A DNA stretch of 11,232 nucleotides. Source: Bacteroidales bacterium UBA5219. GTDB taxonomy: Bacteria; Bacteroidota; Bacteroidia; Bacteroidales; ML635J-15. The stretch spans positions 1 through 11,232 of the forward strand of contig DHVB01000082.1 of the NCBI GenBank assembly GCA_002412425.1, written 5' to 3'. Positions within the stretch are counted from its first letter, which is position 1. Every line of letters starts with the position of its first letter. A program made the translations under genes and the position numbers. The notes beneath the pieces are model-generated. The model saw nothing but the letters and a program-made list of their open reading frames with translations. It searched no databases and had not been told where the DNA came from. This document shows positions 5,836 through 11,232 of the stretch, piece by piece.

Positions 5836-5877
5836 TAATTATTAAAAAAAAATAAATATATACAATATTAATAATTA
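5836..5877. other. A/T-only inverted repeat between two minus-strand genes
   Basis: TAATTATTAA (5836-5845) and TTAATAATTA (5868-5877) are perfect 10-bp inverted arms with a 22-base spacer. Position would fit a weak terminator of the upstream gene or an operator before the kinase. In such AT-rich DNA it may be chance. Confidence 0.25.
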
Positions 5878-5892
5878 AGCAAAAAAAAATTA

Positions 5893-6678
5893 CTAAAGAA
5901 TTTTAAAACTTATCAACGATTTTTTATTTAAAATGTATAAAATATCATTTTTAATCTTAAAACCTATGCTATTACTAGCCTCAAAGCTATAATACAATAT
6001 TTTTTCTTTGTTAATATCAAAAGCTATAAGCTCATTATTTCCCAACAAATACAAGTCATCATTTATACAATCAAAATCTATTAATCCATCATAAAAAAAT
6101 GAATCAACATAATTTGCATATTTGTCTAAAACATGAATATATCCATTTTCAAAACTTATAAAAATATAATTATTGCTTTCTTTCATTTTTACAGGTTTTT
6201 GTTCCGAAACAATACTATAAAGACTTGTCCCCTTTTGAGTTGTTACAAGGTCTTTAGAAATTGTATTTATTCTTGTATTTTGCGAATCAAAAACTAAAAA
6301 ACTTTCAAAAGAAGAAGAACATACTGCATCTGCTGAAAAATAATTCAAATCGTCTAAATAAATTGGCGACCTTAACGGAGCTAACTTGTTGTCTAAGAAC
6401 ACAATAACATTAAAATCTTTATAATAAACTAAAACTCTAAATGGATTGCTAACATCAATAAAATAAATATTTCCAAAAGTTTTGTCGGAATAATCGTACA
6501 ATTTATTAAACTCAGAATCGGTTTTCAAAATTTGATTATCCTTAATAAAATAAAAATTGTTGAGCTTGTCAATTTCAAAAGCATCTATACCCTTTGTATA
6601 ATCAGAATTAACAACTTCTTGAGCATCTAAACTTTGACCAAAAACAATTAATATTAATATGTATAAAAACTTTTTCAT
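5893..6678 (-). CDS. Secreted protein of unknown function, possible beta-propeller
   Basis: The 261-residue product begins with a clear signal peptide (MKKFLYILILIVFGQSLDAQ), with likely cleavage after Gln20. The mature protein is built of short repeated strand-turn segments with aspartate/asparagine turns and aromatic strands (DKLNNFYFIKDNQILKTD, GNIYFIDVSNPFRVLVYYKD, NVIVFLDNKLAPL, NYIFISFENGYIHVLDKY, DDLYLLGNNELIAFDI). This pattern suggests a beta-propeller. I believe similar proteins of unknown role are common in Bacteroidota. An upstream in-frame ATG at 6723 would add 15 residues in front of the signal peptide and would lie upstream of a likely -7 box, so the ATG at 6678 is preferred. 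It is probably periplasmic or surface exposed. No enzymatic motif is visible. Confidence 0.8.
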   Translation of the reverse strand: MKKFLYILILIVFGQSLDAQEVVNSDYTKGIDAFEIDKLNNFYFIKDNQILKTDSEFNKLYDYSDKTFGNIYFIDVSNPFRVLVYYKDFNVIVFLDNKLAPLRSPIYLDDLNYFSADAVCSSSFESFLVFDSQNTRINTISKDLVTTQKGTSLYSIVSEQKPVKMKESNNYIFISFENGYIHVLDKYANYVDSFFYDGLIDFDCINDDLYLLGNNELIAFDINKEKILYYSFEASNSIGFKIKNDILYILNKKSLISFKIL

Positions 6679-6712
6679 AGAATAATACCTTACAAAATTT
6701 ATTCCAAGATGG

Positions 6713-6720
6713 TAAAGATA
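6713..6720 (-). promoter_or_regulatory. Possible -7 box for the secreted-protein gene
   Basis: Read on the minus strand the bases are TATCTTTA, one change from TAnnTTTG. They lie about 35 bases before the ATG at 6678. No clear TTTG box sits at the right distance upstream. Confidence 0.35.
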
Positions 6721-6774
6721 CAAAAAAAGTTTTTAGTTGTAAGTTTTTAGTCAAATTTTATGAACCGTATCGCA

Positions 6775-6812
6775 ATAAAAAAACTGCCTGACAAAAAAAT
6801 TATCAAGCAGTT
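6775..6812 (-). terminator. Intrinsic terminator of the Spy-like gene
   Basis: On the minus strand AACTGCTTGA (6812-6803) pairs with TCAGGCAGTT (6791-6782) with one T-G wobble, around a loop of about 11 bases. It is followed directly by a run of T. It begins about 24 bases beyond the stop codon of the Spy-like gene and separates it from the secreted-protein gene. Confidence 0.75.
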
Positions 6813-6835
6813 CACATTAAATCAATTAAATATAT

Positions 6836-7321
6836 TTATTTCCCACTTTTTGAACATGGCTGGTGTTTGCCATGAAATTGTTCTTTATGATGCTCACACT
6901 GAGAATCTTTGTGATTTTTCTTACCTTTACCTTTTAAGTCAAAATTTGCTCTTTGTTCTGGAGTCAAGACTTCGCGAATTTTTAAACGACAATCAATTCT
7001 TTCTTTTTTAATATCGCCTTTCAATTTTGTAAGATCATCAATTTTTGCATCAATTTCCTTTTTTGATGGAGTTTCTGCAATTAAAAGCTTGTCTAATTCA
7101 GCATTTTTAATTTTTAAATCTGCTTTATATACTGCAATTTTTTTATCGCTCGCAAGCTTTATTGCATTAATACTAGTTTTTTGACTTTCACTCAAATCTT
7201 TGTGAAGACAAGTGCTTTGATGTTGTTTGCAATCTTTTTTTGCTTCTTGAGAAAAAGCTAAATTTGCAGAATAAAAAGTTACAAACAAAATTACTGCTAA
7301 AAATTTTACGGTAGTTTTCAT
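6836..7321 (-). CDS. Spy/CpxP-like periplasmic protein with His/Cys-rich tail
   Basis: A 161-residue secreted protein. Residues 1-25 form a signal peptide (MKTTVKFLAVILFVTFYSANLAFSQ). The mature part is helical and charged, with two LTxxQ-type motifs at the expected separation: LSESQ (43-47) and LTPEQRANF (119-127). That is the hallmark of the Spy/CpxP/ZraP group, periplasmic proteins that act as chaperones or metal-stress sensors. A long helix between them (55-115) fits the family. Unusual for the group are five cysteines (31, 38, 111, 142, 156) and a C-terminal tail rich in His, Cys and Lys (residues 137-156), which suggests metal binding. An in-frame ATG at 7387 would place 22 residues before the signal peptide, so 7321 is chosen. 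It is divergent from the aspartyl protease gene, and its terminator lies at 6775-6812. Confidence 0.8.
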   Translation of the reverse strand: MKTTVKFLAVILFVTFYSANLAFSQEAKKDCKQHQSTCLHKDLSESQKTSINAIKLASDKKIAVYKADLKIKNAELDKLLIAETPSKKEIDAKIDDLTKLKGDIKKERIDCRLKIREVLTPEQRANFDLKGKGKKNHKDSQCEHHKEQFHGKHQPCSKSGK

Positions 7322-7411
7322 AATTTTTATATTTTTGATTACAGAATTATAGACAATTAAAATTAGAAAAGGTTTAACGCAAAACAAAAAAATATTATAT
7401 TACTAAACTTT

Positions 7412-7864
7412 ATGACTAAAAAATTTAAAACATACCAAAGTAAACTTCACATACTTAACATTGAAGGAGGTGGAAATCACGTACTTATTAAAGCAAAAAT
7501 TAATAAAACAAAAGTTAATATGATTGTTGACACTGGAGCTTCGAGTACTGTATTTGACTTAGATAATCCTATTTTTTCTAATGTTGATTTTGAAAATCTA
7601 GAAACCGACAATCCTAGTTCTGGCTTCAACTCTGTTATTGATGAATTATATTTTGGAAACATTGATTCATTTTCGATTTCGTGGTACAAAATAAAAAATT
7701 TGAAAGCAGTATTTACTTCAATGCAACATATAAACGAGTTGTATAAAAACCTTAATTTACCGCATGTAGCTGGCATATTGGGTTGTGATTTTCTTATTGC
7801 TAATAATGCTGTATTAGATTTTGAAAATAAGAAATTAATTATCAAAAAATTCATAAAGCATTAA
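7412..7864 (+). CDS. Retropepsin-like aspartyl protease family protein
   Basis: This 150-residue protein has the single-domain retropepsin layout. The catalytic triplet is in MIVDTGASSTVFD (37-49, with D40 as nucleophile-activating aspartate). A hydrophobic psi-loop segment follows, and the second signature is AGILGCDFLIANNAVLDFENKKLII (120-144, ILG-x-D-F). Such proteins act as homodimers, each chain giving one catalytic Asp. There is no signal peptide or membrane anchor, so it should be cytosolic. Many bacterial relatives have a signal peptide or a PDZ domain, and this one has neither. The ATG at 7412 gives a short lead before the first strand. It starts 90 bases from the divergent Spy-like gene, so the two may share a control region. 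Substrate is unknown. Confidence 0.82.
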   Translation: MTKKFKTYQSKLHILNIEGGGNHVLIKAKINKTKVNMIVDTGASSTVFDLDNPIFSNVDFENLETDNPSSGFNSVIDELYFGNIDSFSISWYKIKNLKAVFTSMQHINELYKNLNLPHVAGILGCDFLIANNAVLDFENKKLIIKKFIKH

Positions 7865-7890
7865 ACAACAATAAGTTACAAAAATCGCAA

Positions 7891-7988
7891 ATATGTTTTT
7901 ACATAAAAATATATTTTTAAAACTTACAAATAACCATGCTTGCTTTTGCTAACTTAAACTAGCGATAAAATAAAACATAAAAACATAT
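7891..7988. other. AT-rich region with spaced inverted repeat upstream of secDF
   Basis: ATATGTTTTTA (7891-7901) and TAAAAACATAT (7978-7988) are perfect 11-bp inverted arms about 76 bases apart. Between them lie an AT palindrome (TAAAAATATATTTTTA, 7904-7919) and a near-palindrome GCTAACTTAAACTAGC (7948-7963). It could hold the terminator of the protease gene and control sites for secDF. No gene is present in 7865-8065. Confidence 0.3.
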
Positions 7989-8008
7989 TAAAATTTAAAA
8001 AAAAGGTC

Positions 8009-8016
8009 TATATTTG
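8009..8016 (+). promoter_or_regulatory. Likely -7 box of the secDF promoter
   Basis: TATATTTG followed by CAAA is a perfect Bacteroidetes -7 element. No TTTG box is found 19-21 bp upstream, where the sequence is A-rich. The start of transcription would be near 8023, about 43 bases before the ATG at 8066. Confidence 0.6.
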
Positions 8017-8065
8017 CAAACTTTAAAATAAACATAGTAATAATTAATGAATAAATTTAACTGAT

Positions 8066-11056
8066 ATGCGTAACAAAGGAGCGATTGTATTAGTAACAGT
8101 GCTATTGACATTGATTTGTCTATACTATTTAACATTCACATTTGCTGTTAAAAGAGTAGAAAATAAAGCAGAAAAATATGCAGAATCTCAATTTACTGCA
8201 ATGAATTTAAAGGTTGACGAAGCTAGACAGTTAGAAATTACTGACTCTTTAGTAAAATATTATCTTGATTCAGTTGAGAATTTACCTGCTTTAACCCTAT
8301 TTTCAAAACATACTTATATGGATTGCAAAAAGAGGGAACTTAACCTTGGTCTTGACCTTAAAGGAGGTATGAACGTTAGTTTAAGAATTTCGGCAGAAGA
8401 TTTAATTTTATCTTTAGCTAATAATCCTAACGACCCAACCTTGCTTGCAGCACTTGAAGAAACTAATAAAATAATTGACGGCGATGACGAAACCGATTTT
8501 ATCACCATTTTTGGAGATGCTTATTCAAAAGTAAAAACTCCAAAATCAAGTAGCTTAGCTGCTTTATTTAGCAAAATTAGCAATAGCGATAAAATTAACG
8601 CTAAATCAACTGACCAAGAAGTAATTGATTATATTAATGCACAATACGAAGATGCTATCGATAATGCTTTTGTAGTTTTAAGAAAACGTATCGACCTTTT
8701 TGGTGTTGTTTCGCCAAATATTCAAAAAGACATTGCTAACAGAGGTGTTTTCCATATAGAATTGCCAGGTATTAAAGAGCCTGAACGTGTTGAAGATTTG
8801 TTGAAACAAGCTGCTGTTCTTGAATTTTGGGAAACTAAAGATGCTACTGAAATAAGAAACAACTTAGCCAAAGTTGATGATTTCTTAACTCAAAACGAAG
8901 AAGAAGCTATTGCTATCGACACTACCAATATTGTTGCTGACACTACTAATATTGACACCACTACTAATATTGTTGATGCAGAAACAAATAAAAGTGAGCA
9001 AACTCAAACTAGAAGTATTACCAAACGTATGGTATTTAATATTGGCGACAGAGGCGTATATGGACCAGTTTTGGGTTATGTTAAAAAAGCTGACAAAGAT
9101 GCATTGATAAATGATTTGAATGCAGATTATTTAGCTGGCTTTTTTGGCAATGATGTTGTTTTTGCTTGCGGATATAAACCAGTAGAAGGAAATATAGATT
9201 ATTACGAAGTTGTTGTTCTACAAAGAAGTAAAGCAACTGGCGGAGCTGCTTTAAGTGGCGATGTTGTTACAGATGCTAGACAAGAATTTGATGAAAGAAC
9301 TGGTCAAGCTCACGTTTCGATGTCTATGAACTCGGCTGGTGCTACAGAATGGGCAAGAATTACAAAAGAAAACATTGGAAAAAGTATTGCAATTGTTCTT
9401 GACGGACAAGTTTATTCTTATCCAAACGTAAACGACGAAATTAAAGGTGGACACTCAAGCATTTCTGGAAACTTTACTCTAGACGAAGCTACCGACTTGG
9501 CAAATGTGTTGAAATCAGGAAAAATGGTGGTTTCGGTTTACATTATTTCTAGCGAAGTGGTTGGACCTTCATTAGGACAAAAAGCAATAGATTCTGGTTT
9601 TGCGTCATTTATTATAGCATTTATAATCGTGCTAATATACATGATTTTCTACTACAACAGAGCTGGATTGGTTGCAAACATCGCACTTATTGCTAACGTA
9701 TTCTTCATTTTTGGAGTTTTAGCTTCTATAGGAGCTGTTCTTACTTTACCAGGTATAGCAGGTATTGTATTAACTCTAGGTATGGCGGTCGATGCCAACG
9801 TTATTATTTATGAGCGTATCCGTGAGGAACTTAGAGCTGGAAAACAAATAAAATCGGCATTAGTTGACGGATACAAAAGATCTTACCCTGCTATTTTAGA
9901 CGGTAACATTACAACTTTAATAGTAGGTATTGTACTTGCTGTTTTTGGTGTAGGTCCTGTTAAAGGTTTCGCAACTACATTAATTATAGGTATTTTAACT
10001 TCTTTATTCTCTGCTCTATTTATTTCTAGAATGATATTCTCAACATTATTGAATAAAGAAAAGAAAATCAATTTTGGTAATAAACTTACAAACAATTTAT
10101 TTGTTGACTTAAATATTGGTTTTATAAAAAACCGTAAAATTTTCTACGGCATTGCAGGCACATTAGCTGTAATAAGCCTTGTACTTCTTTTCACTAAAGG
10201 TTTAAATCAAGGTGTTGACTTTACTGGTGGTCGTGATTATATTGTAAAATTCGAACAAGCTGTTGAACCAGAAGAAGTGGCTAAAGCACTAGAAACAGTT
10301 TATGAAGATTTACCTATTGTTAAAACTTATGGTACCAGAAATCAAGTAAAAATTACTACTAAATTTAAAATTAAAGAGAAAGATTCAGACCAACTTGTTG
10401 ACTCGTTATTATATGTAGGTTTAAAACCTCTTATCGATGATGGTGTTAGCTACGAAAAATTTAATGATGATTATAAAATAAGGTCGCAAAAAGTTGGACC
10501 TTCTGTAGCTTCTGATATAGTTAGAAAATCTATTATAGTAGTTATAGTAGGTTTAGTTCTAATGTTTATCTATATTTTAATTAGATTCTCAAAATGGCAA
10601 TATTCAACTGGAGCTACTGTGGCTTTGGCTTATAATGCTTTATTAATTTTAGGAATGTTTTCTTTATTCGATAATATACTGCCATTTAACATGGAGGTTG
10701 ACCAAACATTTATAGCAGCGATATTAACGGTTATAGGTTATGCAATAAACGACACAGTTGTTATCTTTGATAGGCTTAGAGAACATCAAAAACTATATAA
10801 AAATCGTCCTTTAGACGAAACAATAAATTATGCTATCAACTCAACAATTGGTCGTACAGTAAATACTCTTATGACAACTCTTTTAGTAGTTTTAGCAATA
10901 TTTATTTTCGGTGGTGAAGTTATTCGTGGATTTACATTTGCTTTACTAATTGGTATTGCTACTGGAGCGTTTTCTTCAGTATGTCTAGCTTCGCCTATAG
11001 TTTATGACTTAACAGAAAGAGCATTAAGAAAACAAAAAAAGGAACTTAAAAAATAA
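8066..11056 (+). CDS. secDF: Protein translocase subunit SecDF (fused SecD-SecF)
   Basis: A 996-residue inner-membrane protein. It uses the proton gradient to help SecYEG/SecA pull exported proteins across the membrane and release them. The SecD half starts with TM1 (6-27) and the signature LGLDLKGGMN (about 93-102). A large periplasmic P1 domain follows, and then a TM bundle with GMAVDANVIIYERIREEL (about 571-588), whose Asp is the proton-path residue. The SecF half follows from about residue 670: TM, GVDFTGGRDYIVKF (about 714-727), P4 domain, and a TM bundle with GYAINDTVVIFDRLREH (about 891-907) and the conserved Arg in STIGRTVNTLMTT. All key residues of the pathway are present. Fusion in one chain is usual in Bacteroidota. 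An acidic/threonine-rich insert (about 285-304, three DTTN-type repeats) lies in P1. The gene is followed by a strong terminator. Confidence 0.97.
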   Translation: MRNKGAIVLVTVLLTLICLYYLTFTFAVKRVENKAEKYAESQFTAMNLKVDEARQLEITDSLVKYYLDSVENLPALTLFSKHTYMDCKKRELNLGLDLKGGMNVSLRISAEDLILSLANNPNDPTLLAALEETNKIIDGDDETDFITIFGDAYSKVKTPKSSSLAALFSKISNSDKINAKSTDQEVIDYINAQYEDAIDNAFVVLRKRIDLFGVVSPNIQKDIANRGVFHIELPGIKEPERVEDLLKQAAVLEFWETKDATEIRNNLAKVDDFLTQNEEEAIAIDTTNIVADTTNIDTTTNIVDAETNKSEQTQTRSITKRMVFNIGDRGVYGPVLGYVKKADKDALINDLNADYLAGFFGNDVVFACGYKPVEGNIDYYEVVVLQRSKATGGAALSGDVVTDARQEFDERTGQAHVSMSMNSAGATEWARITKENIGKSIAIVLDGQVYSYPNVNDEIKGGHSSISGNFTLDEATDLANVLKSGKMVVSVYIISSEVVGPSLGQKAIDSGFASFIIAFIIVLIYMIFYYNRAGLVANIALIANVFFIFGVLASIGAVLTLPGIAGIVLTLGMAVDANVIIYERIREELRAGKQIKSALVDGYKRSYPAILDGNITTLIVGIVLAVFGVGPVKGFATTLIIGILTSLFSALFISRMIFSTLLNKEKKINFGNKLTNNLFVDLNIGFIKNRKIFYGIAGTLAVISLVLLFTKGLNQGVDFTGGRDYIVKFEQAVEPEEVAKALETVYEDLPIVKTYGTRNQVKITTKFKIKEKDSDQLVDSLLYVGLKPLIDDGVSYEKFNDDYKIRSQKVGPSVASDIVRKSIIVVIVGLVLMFIYILIRFSKWQYSTGATVALAYNALLILGMFSLFDNILPFNMEVDQTFIAAILTVIGYAINDTVVIFDRLREHQKLYKNRPLDETINYAINSTIGRTVNTLMTTLLVVLAIFIFGGEVIRGFTFALLIGIATGAFSSVCLASPIVYDLTERALRKQKKELKK
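8918..8977 (+). repeat. Short in-frame tandem repeat within secDF
   Basis: Three imperfect units of the type GACACTACYAATATT (starting at 8918, 8939 and 8954) encode DTTNI-VA-DTTNI-DTTTNI-VD at residues 285-304. They lie in a loop-like stretch of the periplasmic domain rich in Asp, Thr and Glu, which is likely disordered. Confidence 0.7.
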
Positions 11057-11078
11057 ACTTATCTAAAAGATAAAACTA

Positions 11079-11119
11079 AAAACGATGTCTTAGAAGAAAT
11101 TTTAAGACATCGTTTTTTT
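11079..11119 (+). terminator. Intrinsic terminator of secDF
   Basis: AAAACGATGTCTTA (11079-11092) and TAAGACATCGTTTT (11103-11116) form a perfect 14-bp stem with a 10-base loop and a run of seven T. It starts 22 bases after the stop codon. The A-run on the other side means it could also work on the minus strand. Confidence 0.9.
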
Positions 11120-11125
11120 GTATAA

Positions 11126-11139
11126 AATCAAGGCGTTTT
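11126..11139 (+). repeat. Exact copy of the left end of the 5070-5200 element
   Basis: AATCAAGGCGTTTT here is identical to 5070-5083. The sequence that follows is different (TGATGAGCAAC), so only the end of the element is present. It lies just behind the secDF terminator. Confidence 0.5.
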
Positions 11140-11149
11140 TGATGAGCAA

Positions 11150-11232
11150 CTTTACCTTCGATGAGCTCGCAAACTTACTTTGCTCGCTTGGATTTAGCTT
11201 TTCTTTATGAACTTTACAAACTTTACGAACTT
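11150..11232 (+). repeat. Degenerate fragments of the array repeat downstream of secDF
   Basis: GCTCGCTTGGATTTAGCTT (11182-11200) differs by one base from the left palindrome arm region of copy 1 (GCTCGGATTTAGCTT preceded by CACTC). GATGAGCTCG (11160-11169) matches the inner GCTGAGCTCG piece but lies before it, as in the rearranged copy 3. The window ends in a short tandem repeat, AACTTTACA/AACTTTACG. No right arm or promoter is seen before the edge. Confidence 0.45.

Noticed and set aside
5821..5892. Promoter of the kinase gene
   Set aside because: The AT-rich gap has TATATATTTA-like stretches on the minus strand, but no TAnnTTTG box with a TTTG partner that I could support.
6760..7011. Plus-strand reading frame of 83 residues
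   Set aside because: It overlaps the terminator and 3' half of the Spy-like gene on the other strand. The Spy-like protein has a signal peptide and family motifs, while this frame has none.

Overview
The window is AT-rich and reads as Bacteroidota (Flavobacteriia/Bacteroidales-like). Three things point there: a single-chain SecD-SecF fusion, a deoxynucleoside kinase of the form common in that phylum, and repeated promoters of the Bacteroidetes type (TTTG, about 20 bp, TATATTTG). I see no rRNA, tRNA, CRISPR array or transposase gene.

Region 1 (1-4929, all on +) is an accessory block of five single-gene units. In order these are the C-terminal part of a PD-(D/E)XK-like nuclease protein, two different RhuM-family proteins, a 246-residue protein I cannot place, and a small TPR-like protein. 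Between consecutive genes lies one copy of a repeat made of two parts: a GC-richer palindrome built on CTCGGATT/AATCCGAG, then a promoter with exactly the same 20-bp spacing in all four copies. The promoters fall into two sequence subtypes that alternate along the block (A, B, A, B). The layout resembles a gene-cassette array in which each unit brings its own promoter. I could not find proper integron attC sites, and no recombinase gene is in view. This is the most unusual part of the window.

Region 2 (4930-5205) is a junction. It holds a possible remnant of the array repeat and a separate structured repeat of about 130 bp, closed by 9-bp inverted ends (GGCGTTTTA/TAAAACGCC). The first 14 bases of that element recur exactly after secDF.

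Region 3 (5206-7321, on -) carries a deoxynucleoside kinase, a secreted protein of unknown function with a possible beta-propeller fold, and a Spy/CpxP-like periplasmic protein with a His/Cys-rich tail. The last of these has its own terminator.

Region 4 (7412-11056, on +) has a small cytosolic retropepsin-like aspartyl protease, transcribed divergently from the Spy-like gene, and then the complete secDF translocase gene with an upstream -7 box and a strong intrinsic terminator. The final 80 bases again contain fragments of the array repeat.

The core genes of regions 3 and 4 look like ordinary chromosomal genes with no common pathway, apart from an envelope theme (SecDF, the Spy-like protein and the secreted protein). 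The block in region 1 looks like inserted accessory cargo, possibly defence related, but that function is inference.
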